Source of the DNA: Dipetalonema caudispina | Taxonomy: Eukaryota > Nematoda > Chromadorea > Rhabditida > Onchocercidae | Assembly: GCA_013365325.1 (NCBI GenBank) | Contig: JABVXV010000041.1 | Coordinates: forward strand, 124,001 to 188,000 | Length of the DNA stretch: 64,000 bases | Reading direction: 5' to 3' | Position numbers and translations under genes: made by a program | Shown: one piece after another, positions 12,001 through 24,257 of the stretch | How positions within the stretch are numbered: the first letter of the stretch is position 1 | Layout of the letters: the number at the start of each line of letters is the position of its first letter | The notes under the pieces: generated by a model | The model's input: only the letters and a program-made list of their open reading frames with translations | What the model was told of the DNA's origin: nothing | The model's database searches: none

Positions 12001-14705
12001 GTATAAGCAGTTCCAAAGATCAGCACCAGAATTTATATAAATGATGCAACCTGCGAAGTTAAGATTGATATTTGCGTTTGATTCACCAAACTGATTGCTT
12101 GCTGTACATTTGTATGCACCGCCATCACCAACATTTGGCTCCTTAAATACAGTTCAAATAAATAAGCCATCAGTAAATTCCATTTATTTCGATGGAAAAT
12201 TAGAAAAGAAACTGAGATACATAGAAAATTCTTCGTCCATCTAGTTAATCGGTGCAGTCGTTTAAGCAACATGTGTTGAATTTTGTTCATTCACTGCAGC
12301 AAAACCAATACTTTGTGGAATGTAATGAATTTTAAAAAATTCAATTTTTAAATAAAAAAATTTAACAGAAAATTTCCGAAAAAAATCACTGCTCATTCGC
12401 TCAATCATAAAATATTAAAAGTTTTCTTTTTGTCCAATACTCAAAACAAGTGTCGATCCATCATGAATGTTCCAAATCAATGAAACTGTTTTCACTTTCC
12501 AGTAGTGTTGTATTCAGATAAAAAGTTAGCAGATGTTCAAATTTTATAGAAGAAAATTGTGATATGGGTTATTACGGATGATAGCAAACGAAAGAGAGAA
12601 TCGGTAGACATAAAAAACTCATGTAATGTAATAAAATATTACATGATAAGGAATTGGTTAAACATCGGATTTAGTCATAGTAGCATATAAGCTGAAAATC
12701 GTGTTTTATGGTTATTGGAAAAAAATTGTTAAGCATTCATTATTGAATATATTGGTTTAGTTCAGCTTAACAGCTATGTTTCACCTTTGATCAGCAATGA
12801 TTGCAGCTGTTAGTCCTGCGGTTTCAGAGTTTCGGAATGAAATTGAAAATTATTCTATGATTTACTTATCCCTTGGCACACAGGTTAGAATCATAGTACC
12901 AAAAATTTTGCGTTTAAACGTAAGCTTTATGTAATGTTAAATGAGAGGAAAGCTGATGTTGGTAGTCTATGAAGACAGCTGTGATACTGATAATCAGGAA
13001 AAGAAGATAGTGATGCTGATCACAAAAGTTAGAACGATAACATTACTACTGCGAGAGAAAAAGGTAACCATTTATCTTCAGGTTATAACGCTGCGGAAAT
13101 CTGATAAATAGCAGTATCTGCGCTAACATTCTAGATTTTCCATAAATATTTTAAAAAAATAAATTGAAAGGGTAACACGCAACACTTTCAACACAATAGA
13201 TGACGGACATATTTTGTAAACAACAAACCGAAAGACAAATTCAACGGTCAACGATATATTGCAGTAAGAAGGATAAATTGCAATCTTTATCAAGTAATTA
13301 TCTCAAAATTATTAGAAATTAGTACCTGTCAAGTAAACAACTATTTTTATTCCTAAATTATTTAGTTGTAACATGGAGGAAAGGATTAAACTTTGGGCAT
13401 ATGCCCACAGAACATATTTAATATATGATAATAATCTAAATATTTATACAAATTATTGTAAATTAATACTGTTAATGTCACTCACAATGAACTTAACTTA
13501 TTGATTCCCATAAAAAGGAAATGCATTTTTATTGTGATACATACTGAACCATTGCCACGCATTGCAGTATGCGTATCAAGAAAGTTGATGATAACACTTC
13601 GGTGATTGAAGCTTAATGATTTATTTGTTCCAGCTTTTAATTTATGATTTTCCTAAAAATCTATCACAGTTCCTAGTGCTAAAAACAAAGATTTTCAAAA
13701 ATTTTCTGAATTTGAAAACGAGAATTTCAACTGCTCTTCAGTTTTATTTTATGTGAATATTATTCATTTGCAGCCAACAAAATTTGCTGAAATTATGCAT
13801 GCATTTTGAATAAGTTTTGGCTATTCGTATGCTCTATTATTTCAAAATTCGAAAAAATAAACCATTATTAAAATGAAATGTTTTACTATTGGAATCTAAC
13901 ACAGAAAGCGAGCTGTTAAAGGTAATTAATAGATCATTGATGAATGGAAATGAAAGATATTCCGAAATGGCGGACAACAAGCTATTTCATATGATGCAAA
14001 AAAAATTTACCAACAAGCTCTTCTTTTTTCTTCTAAAAAAAAAAAAAAAAAAAGACGTTTGAAATACTAAAAAAGAAATTGAAACACTTTAGCAAGTCAG
14101 TTTTGCAACAAATGTCACTTTTTCTTTCAAATGCTGGACAGACAATATCGTGGCAGTCGTATGATAAGATGAAAACGGTGACTAATCAGGCATTTTTACT
14201 TATGGCTAAACCTTCCTTTAGCTTGACTAAAGAAATGTGCGATATTTGATTGTACAAACAGCATGTAAGTTGTATTCCGATATTCTTTGATTCATTGAGT
14301 TTGCAAATAAAGGTTTTGAAATTTGATTTATTAATTTCAGAGCTGACTAGATAGTGGAATCTTTCGTGTTCCAAATTAATAAACTGTCTTGTTACGTGGA
14401 TTGAAAATCTAATAAAGATTTATTTCCAGCAAACTCAACTTCGTAATGAAACTAAAGTTTGATTGGTTTTATAGAACAATAAGTGATAAATTAATTACCT
14501 TAATGACTAGAATGGCTTTGTAGAGACTGGATTGCAAATTGGTGAGTGTTAGCTCAACGCGTGGTCCAGCAACAATTGGTATACCAGCGTGGTTCCATAC
14601 AATATCAGGGGGTGGATCAGCTTCCAAGTAGCATTCCATTAGCAGATCCCCTTGTACAGTTTGTTGTATGGAGGGTTTCTGCGTAAAACGTGGCGCTCCA
14701 GGCAT
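1..14705 (-). CDS. unc-22: Twitchin (giant Ig/FN3 muscle protein), N-terminal ~1,845 residues, partial
   Basis: Twitchin is a thick-filament-associated giant kinase that regulates relaxation in nematode body-wall muscle. The start is MPGAPRFTQKPS, matching the nematode twitchin N-terminus. Thirty exons keep phase throughout: 14705-14499, 12141-12051, 11210-10978, 10813-10630, 10499-10314, 10116-9590, 9101-8940, 8706-8659, 8201-8063, 7935-7859, 7781-7582, 7455-7209, 7115-6980, 6828-6690, 6563-6418, 5638-5369, 5140-5061, 4962-4732, 4634-4458, 3441-3169, 2901-2790, 2678-2364, 2279-2095, 2002-1798, 1693-1570, 1352-1108, 1002-874, 798-647, 552-388, 151-1 (open). Order by residue: two Ig domains (about 5-205), a basic Ser/Lys-rich linker (206-575), a run of about six Ig domains (576-1190), two FN3 (1197-1390), Ig, two FN3 (1490-1685), Ig, and an FN3 cut by the window edge. 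FN3 signatures include WKPPDDDGGEP, YKFRVKAVN and NKAGPGDPCDHG; Ig signatures include DTGKWALELSNSGG and DHGEYKCTTKDD. No frameshift or stop is seen. The kinase domain is outside the window. Confidence 0.97.
4692..4709. repeat. (TA)9 microsatellite in a twitchin intron
   Basis: A perfect TA dinucleotide run lies in the intron between the exons at 4962-4732 and 4634-4458. It is likely length-variable and has no evident coding role. Confidence 0.85.
5323..5348. repeat. A26 homopolymer in a twitchin intron
   Basis: A 26-base A run sits about 20 bp inside the intron downstream of the exon at 5638-5369. On the transcribed (minus) strand it is a T tract near the donor. A second shorter A12 run is at 5291-5302. 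Length is probably unreliable in assemblies. Confidence 0.85.
9590..10499 (-). other. unc-22: Twitchin low-complexity linker with SREGTP repeats (exons 5-6)
   Basis: Exon 5 (10499-10314) encodes a tandem motif with core KSREGTPKKS, KSREGTPRKS and a diverged QSRTETPT copy, each with Ser/Thr-Pro and basic residues. Exon 6 (10116-9590) encodes about 175 residues rich in K, S, E and T (RQKSPRPKSKSPRPE, later MKKKKKEDQKSK). Such linkers in twitchin and titin are unstructured and often phosphorylated. The SREGTP motif is also found, as I recall, at the same place in C. elegans twitchin. The role as a phosphorylated spacer is inferred. Confidence 0.85.
12142..14498 (-). other. Twitchin intron 1 (2.36 kb)
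   Basis: This is the longest twitchin intron in the window, between the first coding exon (ending ...LVIK) and the second (EPNVGDGGAY...). It is bounded by a GTAATT donor and a TTTAAG acceptor on the minus strand. It contains an A-rich tract near 14036-14054 and only short chance ORFs. I see no exon, RNA gene or transposon in it. Long first introns often carry enhancers; that is inference only. Other twitchin introns over 700 bp are 3442-4457, 5639-6417 and 11211-12050, also without recognisable content. Confidence 0.8.
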
Positions 14706-15222
14706 CTTTTTTATCCTTTTTCTTTGCTCACTCGCTTCTGATCAGGTCTATGATTCAAAGATTTACGGATAGCGTTTGAAAAAACAACATGCAAGCTCTT
14801 TCTGTTTTGGTCGAAATGCCAAATTTTCGGATTATGTGCAGTGGTTTTATGATTTTCGTTTGCAGTATGGTCCTGAAAAATGCAAATGCCTTAATAGACT
14901 AGTTAACATGAGGATTGTTGTTCTATAGTTTGTAATTCGTCGAAGTAACGGCTTAAAGTAAACAAAAAAGTGATTGCGCATTATCACTGAAACAGCAACG
15001 TCTGGATGTGAAGAGAAAGTGGATTGGTGCAATGATGAGAGATAGCAAAAACTTTAGCTTCCCAGCTTAAGAGTTCTAGAACTTCAAAGATCCAAAATTT
15101 TAGGAAATCGCCACATATCTCTTCCAACAATGCTTGACTCTTGCTGTCAAGCAATGTGGCACCTCCCGCATTTTAACAAACGCTCAGCTCTAAAAATAAG
15201 TCTGTTAAGCTTCAACAAATCT

Positions 15223-15331
15223 ACCTTTTTCCCAGATTCTCCTCTTTCCTAATCCTCTGTATCTTCCCTTCCTTACCTGCTGCTTCTCTGCTTTTCTTTC
15301 TCATCCCCCTTTTTTTTCGTTTCTTTTTTTT
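15223..15331. repeat. CT-rich (polypyrimidine/polypurine) tract
   Basis: About 110 bases of the plus strand are almost wholly C and T (clusters such as CTTCCCTTCCTT and CATCCCCCTTTTTTTT), giving a polypurine strand facing twitchin. It lies about 0.5 kb upstream of the twitchin start. It could form triplex DNA or act as a promoter element, but nothing in the sequence proves it. Confidence 0.6.
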
Positions 15332-18300
15332 GTGTTGAAATAAGAAGTTTGAAATGAAGTTGAAGAGTGTTTCTCGAACGCTTGTATTAGTGTTGCTGTT
15401 GCTGCTACTGCTCATTTTATCCTTCACTCTTACTACCGTTCATTCACTATGGTGAAAATAATCTCATCGTTAATTGGTTTAATACTCCTTAAAACCAAAA
15501 TATAAATACGTAGATATCTATGCATCTGAAACAACAAACTCTGCAGAACATTATTTTCTTTCACGATATTACCACTTCACATTTCTAAAAATGCTTCAAT
15601 AAAAATGGAGAATGCTTCAAATTTATGTTGAGAAAATTTAAAATTAATATTAAGAAATATTTACGACTACTTACTTTGTTCAAAATGTGTAACTAAAGAA
15701 GCGATCAGTTTTTAAATTCTTGATATTTCCCATTCTATTAAAGACTGGAACAAATTATTGAGAGTACAAGATGCTTACAATTTTAAAGTGGAGATAAAAG
15801 GACTAAAATTTTAGTAACTTCAATTCCTCCGCTACATTTCCGCATTTCATTCTTCTTTTAAAAGTTGTAGAGATACAGTAACAAAATAAATCAAGCACTT
15901 TCTCACACTTTTCAAACCACAAAATTTTTTTCGAGCTACGTTGATGATAGTTCACTTTCAAGCATGAAACTTTAAGGATAAATTTAATAATATGCTTAAA
16001 AAGTGCTATTTGATTATTACATTTTATGACGTCAAAAATGAATGTTCTACTTGGGGAACTATCATTCTGAATGGTTTTTTGGGTTTAAGTATGTTTCAAT
16101 GTTATCATCCATCAAAGATACATTGTTTGCAAAATACAATTTCTTGTACATTTTCGATGGATACGTTAAAAATATTTATGCGTGCTAATATTTTTGACGT
16201 ATACGTAAAATAAATACTCCTTTCTCCCTCTTTTCAGAAAAAAGGATAAATATTTAAATCAAATCAAGTTCATTTCAAGTTACATCATCAGCAATTCCAA
16301 TATCACAAGCTACATAATAGAATGACGCAATGCAAGCATGTGCCAAAAAGATACAATGCGTAGTATTACAGATTTCTGAGGATCATTCTGTTACTTGGAT
16401 TTTTACCATTTCAACAAATGTTTGAAAAAGTTATGATATTTTTTGCGTATCCACTTTATATTTGGTAGGAAATAAATATATGGAGGTCATTGAAATTTTT
16501 GAGAAGATTAGGATATATCTACTGAAAACGTTAAAATGAATCGTGAAATACTTCTTAAGTGCAATTTTACTTCATTAATCTACCTATGACATGATGAAGT
16601 ACAATAACTCATGAAACGTTGTCCATTCTATCTTTACTGGTTTCAATTTCTTCAATTCCGTTTTATGAACTCTCGATATCGATATTCCGCAGAATATAGA
16701 ACTTACTTCACTTCTCCTAACATCGTGAAGTTTTCAAGATATATGAAAGTGATTCACAAGTGATATTCTCAAACACTCTTAAAGTCAGTCATTATTTTCA
16801 TAAATTAATTAATGCTTGCTTACTCTTTAACAAGGTGGTGCAAATTTTCTGTATTTGTGAAGTTCCACTCATTTTTTTAAAAACTTCATCGGAACGAATA
16901 ATTTATTTCATAATAACTACAATGTCTCGAGAAATTCACTACGAAATTCACTACTAGTGATCAGCAACCAATTTAGTTTTACCTTGAGAGAAAAAAAAAA
17001 AAACAAAGGCTTTAAACTATGTCCTAATAATGGGAGGAAACGAAGAAAAGAAAAAGAAATTACGACTGATTGGTTCTCTCTTTCATAACACGAAGTTTAT
17101 TAATAATTCATTCTTAAACATTCTGATTCTTCTTATAACAGTAGCTGTTATAATGAAACGGTTAATGGTTAGTTTTGCGAAATACAATCTTTTGGTTGAA
17201 TTGAAATTTCAATTCCATCAAGCTGAAGTGATGAAGAAGCGACACTTACTTGTCCTATAGCTTTAAATAAAGGGAACGATACTGCTATGTGTTGCCTGCC
17301 TAAATTCGAAATCTGATCTAATAAAAGTAATCCAATAATTTGATCTGATACAGACAGCTTAAACAATGAATAGATTTCAGGAAATATTTTAACAGTTGGA
17401 GCGTGATTTGCTGCCCAGATTTTCGAAGTGATCATGAAGAAGTGATGATATTGTAATCATCGTAATCTAGTAATTTTTAATTTAAGTTCAAATTACATTT
17501 GATCTTTCAATGCAACAAATGTTAAGCCAAGTATGAAAGAAAAATGATTAGAATTTACTAGCATTTTCACAAATGAATAGATAATATAACGGATATTTTA
17601 CTAAAATATTTGAAGGAAGTATTATCAGGAATGACAATATTTATTATTTGAAATATCTAACGTGAGAATGAAATTAATTCAGTGACCTTCAAGTTGAAAA
17701 TCACGACCCTAAATTTGTTGCAAATATCACACCAATGAATATGTTGATTCTTCCCCGCTTCCCCGTGCATATATCTAAAGAAAGAAAATTATCTGTTGAG
17801 TGCAAAATACGGAGGTCTATGGATTTTGAATGGTATATAAACTAATGGTATTTAAATCTGATTCATTAAAACTTTCGTTGATAAAGCAAATCTGACATAA
17901 TTTAGCTATCTAATTTATTTTTTAAATGGAAATTAAAATGTTGTGATACTCTTTCTGAAACTTCCGGTAAAAATAACGTCTTTTTGCACGCAAATTAGAA
18001 TTATTAATTATTTAAATATTTAGAACTGTTTCAATAGGTGATAAGTAGAAAAAATGAATCATTTAATAGATGACTAGGCATCTGACATGCATCCTACGTT
18101 ACACATTTTTATTCTACAAAATATATCAATCGGTTAAAATATATTTGAACAAAATATTTCCTTTTGGATCTAATTTATGATTTGATTACAACAATCAAAA
18201 AATATCATTCGTTAACGTAAACCATATCACTTTTTTTTAAATACTAACTTACTGGTAATACTAATGGTAATATGTGATATTCATGAACAATATTCGATTT

Positions 18301-18515
18301 ATAGAATTTAATAGATTTATTACTGAGCGAGTGATAAAGAGATTACTAAAAAAAATTCAACTAACTGACTGAATTTAAGATCAATAAAAAATTATTGATA
18401 CCTCTTCGAAATCGTGGTGAATAAATACACGAATCTGATTTTTCTTTTTTTCTTTTTTTTTTTGTTTGACTATGGGTAAACAGATCTTAATCAAATGGAT
18501 TTCAATTTTCGAAAC

Positions 18516-18541
18516 AAAAAAAAAAAAAAAAAAAAAAAAAA
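18516..18541. repeat. A26 homopolymer
   Basis: A pure run of 26 A residues follows GAAAC. It lies in intergenic DNA with no adjacent reading frame or recognisable retroelement 3' end. Confidence 0.85.
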
Positions 18542-19865
18542 CGCTTAGAAATTGGAGTTATTGATTCACTAATTTTGGAGTTGTTGGTGTACACGGTTTG
18601 TCTTCTCCGATATATTTTCCAGTATTCTTTCATCTAAGAATAACTCTTAAATAGATATTCACAGCATTGTTCCGAAGTTAATATATGAGACAGAAAAATG
18701 CATAGATATATAGAAAATATCTGGGATAGGGTAAATAAATAACGAGTCGTCTACAAGTTTAAGTAGACGAAAAAGCAATAATGAAGATGCACATCAATGT
18801 CGAAAAAGTGTGACACTGTAACAAGAACATTCGTTATCACCTTTTCAGAAATACAGAAAAGAAAAAAAAATCCAACATTCAGAAATATAGAGTGGTGCAT
18901 ATGTTCGTCGAAACATTGAAAATTTTGGGAGCAAAAGCTCTGATCTCATTTCGACATGGACTATCATTCCTATTTAAACTTGAAATTCATTTAAAAAACT
19001 AGAACGAGAAACTGGACGGAGTAGTCCGGTTGAGTCACATCTGAAAGAAGGAGTGGGGAACACAATTCAGGCAACTGATTGTTATTTATACCTGTAAATC
19101 CCTTCTTTTTTTTTCTTTCTCTCTCCCAGAATCTTTTTAAAAATTTGTAACACATTAGAACATCATAAAAAGAAATGATGATATAATTCTGGATTGTGGA
19201 AGTTTCAACAAACCAACAATCGAATGAGATGAGCGAAGAAGAGGAGAAAAGTGAATAGTCATAGAATTGTGGATGAGAACCATGATGAACAAGATGAAAA
19301 GATGACGAGAAGTTAAAAAGTACAAGAATTTCTTTCTAGAACATCTTCATGTCGCAGATTAAGAGTTCCTTTCTATTTCCTTTCTGCAAACGGTAAAATA
19401 CTTCGCAGTTGGAGGTATGGAAGCAGTTTCCAGAAGTGATACATTCATTTTTAAAAATTGAAGGATATAAAAGATTGAAAAGAAGTAGCAATTTGAAGAT
19501 GAAAAGCAATTGCAGCAATGTGGCAAGCGAAGTACTGACAACAGGGAAGATCGTTTCATCAAATCTGATGGTACGTGTGCAAATGTTTTTCTTTACGTGT
19601 TTCTATCTGCTTGTGCGTTTATTAACGTTGTGTATGCATTTATGTATGTATATCTCTCTGTATAAAAGCATGCAAGACGTTTTGAAACGAAAAGTTCGAG
19701 TTATCCGAGATTCTTCGTGTTTAAATTCCTCAATCTTCTTTCCCGTCTATCGCCCTTCGGTTTTGCTGCATTTCCTGCAGTTGTTATTTTAGCGATAGAA
19801 CAGAAGAAAGTAGTATTAAGCCATCATCAACTTCGTTAGTATAGCTAACTAGTTAAACTGAACTC

Positions 19866-19964
19866 GCACACATACACATATGCACACACACACATACACA
19901 CACGCCTACACATACATATGCACACATACACACATACACACATGCATGCAAATGCATACACGCG
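19866..19964. repeat. AC-rich microsatellite with CACATA units
   Basis: Roughly 100 bases consist of interrupted CA dinucleotides mixed with CACATA and ATGCA units, ending in CATACACGCGC. The mixed unit pattern points to an old, degenerating (AC)n repeat. Confidence 0.85.
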
Positions 19965-22900
19965 CAGAAGTCTAATCTTTTACTCCTATTTTCATTTTTT
20001 CAGTTCAAAAGATTAATGCAAATCTTCGTTTGAAACTTTTATCTCTGAGTGTAATTCATCAAGATAGTGAAATACCGAATATTTGCAGTGGTAGAACTAT
20101 TATTATTTACTCATTCATTTTTCATTTGTCGATTTCTCACGACAGGTGAAACTTTTTTCGCACTTAAGGATACATATAAATCAGCAAACAATATAAAAAG
20201 TTGTTAGAGGTAACATTAGAAATTAATTCGATTTGAAGTTCAAGCAACTAACGAAACATCATCCTATGTCTGGAACTTTTATCAGCCCATTTGGTTTATG
20301 AGGATCGCATAGAAGTAAACTTGACTGATTCATGTGATAAATGATAATTAAATATTGTCATCCAATAATTATTATGATGAAACTTGACTCACAAAAGCGT
20401 ATTTTCTTCACAAAATGTGGAATATTTTATTAGCAAGCTCAGTAATAACTGAGTTCTTACCAGATCCACAACAATGTTGAAGGAATAATCAATACTAGCC
20501 TGTCATCGATACTGCAAATACTTCACTTTTCAGTAAGTTTAATTTCAAGTCTTTTATATATTAAAAAATCGACAAGAAATATATTGGCAGCTTCTTCCTT
20601 GATTTGTCGTGTTCAAGCACAAAAAGGAAGTTATTAGGTCAAATTACTGATTAAATACAGCGGAAATTATTTGGTTTGATTTTTAAAAGTAGTAAAATTG
20701 AAATACTATTAAAGAATCAAAAGAATTCTCATTTACAAACAGTTTAACTTAGGCTGAAAGAGACTAATGTCAAGATGTCTGAAGCTTCATAAACATTTAA
20801 GCAAACAATGTATTTACTGTCGGTTTTCAACAAGTTTTATTTACTTACAATCCAAATTCTCCAATTTTATTAATGCTTCCAATCACCGAACAGTTACATC
20901 TAAAAGATTCATTAATTTGCAAATCATCAACAACTAATCAATAATTCCAAGAATCTTTTTCTCATCATGCATTTATTGACCTCTTTAGCGTAAGCGACCC
21001 TGAGAAGCAAGAAAAACAACAAATTGTATAAGCAAGTGTTTCCAATTGTAAGTTAATAAATTTGTAATCGAGGAAAGTACAGTGACTATTCGTCACAATT
21101 TCTGAGTTACAGTAGCGTCTAATGTTGCAGTTATATACTGTTCAGCAAAATTTTTGGATCAACATGGTTTTCCAACTAAATATGGAGTGAAACTGTTTAT
21201 AGCTTCAAGATTTAGAACTGAGAATTCAAGAACTTGTCACCTAAATTCATGAAAGTTCCATCATTAGCCAGTCTATTGTTTCAATATATCATTGAAATTC
21301 TATGAATAAGTTGTGTTTAATATGTAAATTGAATTTTCAGTACTGTAATTCAAATGAACGAAATGACCTAGAGCATACACTGCAATAAATATGAATCTAA
21401 TCATTTTGAATTTGTCTTTTTTGATAACGGTTTAGGAAAAATATTTGAAATTTTATTTGGATTGAGGTCTTCACGAATTGAATAAATTGTGAAAGAGAAA
21501 TTCAAATATATGATGGTAAAAGAAGATTGAAAGAAGCACCAAATTCCCATTTATCAGCTATACGAATGAATTTTAATAATTAATGCTTTTTTTTCTTTTG
21601 TTTCACTCTTCAACACATTCATCTCTGTACAGACATTATACTGGTATCGATTGATTTGATTTGTTCTTAGATCTATGGTCACGATCACATCATTGTTATC
21701 GGAGTAATGTTCAATATCCGCCACAATGAAGTTAAAGTAGTTATCTTTGATATTAAAAAAAGGTGTTTTGAATGAATTTTTTCCAAAAACTGATGAAATA
21801 AAGCACACTTCTTTAATGTTACTAACATTTTCTATAACATAAAGTTCAGAGCTTAAACATAACTGGAAGGAGTGTTAAAAGGATCAGAAATAATCCATAG
21901 AGAGATCTTTCGATTAAATTTATTTCTTATGCAAACTTCCTCTATTTCTACTTAAAATCACGAACTTTTCCGCATTAATTCTATACTCGGAAGCTTACTG
22001 TTCCCATAATGTTTCATCGAAGAAAAAATTCTTTGTCACCTTCACTTCTTCCACCTTAACTATCTGTCTCAATTGATAATACTTCTTTAATTTTTCTACT
22101 TTTTTTGCGCAGGACATTTGGAAAAATTAAAATCCATTTTCCTGCGGTTCGAAGAGCTTCTAGATTCGGGAATTTCAAAAGGTATTTAAAGTTGGGATTT
22201 TTTTTCGAATGGAGAACGATTTTTCACGAAAAAGATTTGTTTTTAAACTATCTTTTTTTTTTGTCTTGACTTTATCGTATTGATGAAAGTGGGAATTTAG
22301 TGAATGTAAATTAATTGTTGGTGAGAATCGTTTAGTGAAACCAATCAATGGAGGAAAGCATTTTACTTGAAGATGTTTGTTACTTCTAAAGCAATCAGAT
22401 ATAATCACTTCGTACTTTGGTTGATGATGTCGATCAGAACTTTGAGAAGTATTAGGTCGCGTGCATCTTTCTAACTAACACATGCAACGATGCATTTGGA
22501 GATATCAGAAATCAATCCAGAGAAATTCATAACGTAAGCATATTTCGAAAGAGGGAAAAGATAAGGAAGTTCGACACACAAGATGGAAATTCTTTATTAT
22601 TATTTCTAGTCATGGTACGACAACTGACGCCACTCATTTCCAGCAATAAAATCTCTTCCCAGCATCCGTTTCTCTTTTTTCATAGAGATTAGGGTTGCTC
22701 CAATTTGCTGGGTCATGTTTATTACACGTTAACCTTAATCTCATCCTCACCTTGCAACAGCTATTAGCAGACTCCCAGAACCACGTAATAAATCATTTCG
22801 ATTTAGAATTATCGCAGTATGAAGTGTAAGAAGCCGGAGATTATCGACCACAATAAAACTTTATCTTTTACAAGAAACAACTAATTGCCGCATGTATTTT

Positions 22901-24257
22901 AATCTTTATTACTGTGTGATGTACATAATTACTGTACTCTTGACAACTCAGATAAGAAATATGAACCGGGCATCCTTGTTCATTCTTTTTTTGAAGCTTA
23001 CCGCCTACATGTAGCTGTGTCTATTACGTTCGTTAATAAATTCTTGACAGACAAGACCCCGCACACACTGGAGCTCTTCTTTCCATGGCCAAGTTTAGAG
23101 TTTCAGAATACAGTAGCATAATAGCCAAATGCGTTGAATAAGTATCACTGCTCGGGAATTTATGTAACCATCATCCATTAATTCCTCGTATCAGACTATA
23201 AACTTTAGCTTTCGACGCCCGAATCCCTTCCCGATATTAGAACAGAAGCCACAGTTTACCAACCTCACTTTCAAAGATGCACACCAATCACAAAATTGCT
23301 CTTTTTCTCCTATTCAGGCACAACAAAGCATCAAATTAAATCATTTGTTGAGACCAGTCAGCCAGTAGTGCGCTGAAAGCTTAGATCCAGAAACAAAATC
23401 CTAGAAACAGTCTTGTGGTATTTCTTAATATAATCAATAAATATCCGCTCTTTTATTATTATTGACCCGCAACATCCAACTTTCAGCAATCATTAATTCT
23501 AAAATAAATGCAAACAAGTGACGATCATAGTTGTGCGGAAGATGAAGCTAGAAAACCGTTTGAAGGAAAAGACAAGTATACACAAAATATACATTAGAAA
23601 ACATCAAGCGGTAGAAAGATTTTCCGGCAAATCCTGGAAAGGCTTTTGGGAGGATAGTCAGAACAAGGCAGTAGTTGCAGGATCCGAGGTGGGAGGCGTT
23701 CAAAGTCGGAACGATACTGCTCATCCAGCTGGTCTCGATCAACTGCGCTACCATATCTGTCCAATGCCACAAACTGAACATCTCTGGAAAAATTGGTACA
23801 TTTATAATATCTAGAACTGCGATAGTCAACTGGAATTCAAAATTTTATAAGACAGATACTGTACACAGCAAATGTCACGGATCTGAAACCTCCCTCCGTC
23901 CCTGAGTTTACAATTATGCTCCCCTGTCCATCTGGCTTTCCCCATTTTATTGTTACTCTTTTTTCGTAATGAATTTCAGGATGAAAACAGCAGCATAGAT
24001 CACACCTCTATTCTGGCACAAAGGGAAAAATCATGACTATTATGGAGATCACAGAACGGTTTCACGAATTCCTTACTTTAATTTTGAAAGCGGTGCATTA
24101 AAACACAACGAATAAAGAATTGAACGCAAAAAATTAACAAAGGCACTACGTTTACCCCCTCCCGCACCATCTAGTAATTTTCCTTGCCATAAACCATTGA
24201 AATTAATAAAATTCCTTCGGCTATTAAATTAGAAACATTGTAAAGCTATGTACACAA

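Larger units (their letters stand above)
14706..24257. other. Intergenic region upstream of twitchin, no recognised gene
   Basis: This 9.5 kb stretch separates the twitchin start codon from the mariner remnant. The first kilobase should hold the twitchin promoter and 5' UTR; an acceptor-like CTGATCAG on the minus strand lies near 14742. The rest is AT-rich with many stops in all frames. It contains a CT-rich tract (about 15223-15331), an A26 tract (18516-18541) and an AC-rich microsatellite (about 19866-19964). A few ORFs of 60-130 codons occur, for example 19409-19792 plus and 21554-21808 minus, but none matches a family I know. Confidence 0.6.

Noticed and set aside
1..14705. Titin- or projectin-type alternative identity for the Ig/FN3 gene
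   Set aside because: The N-terminal MPGAPRFTQKPS and the domain order match nematode twitchin much more closely.
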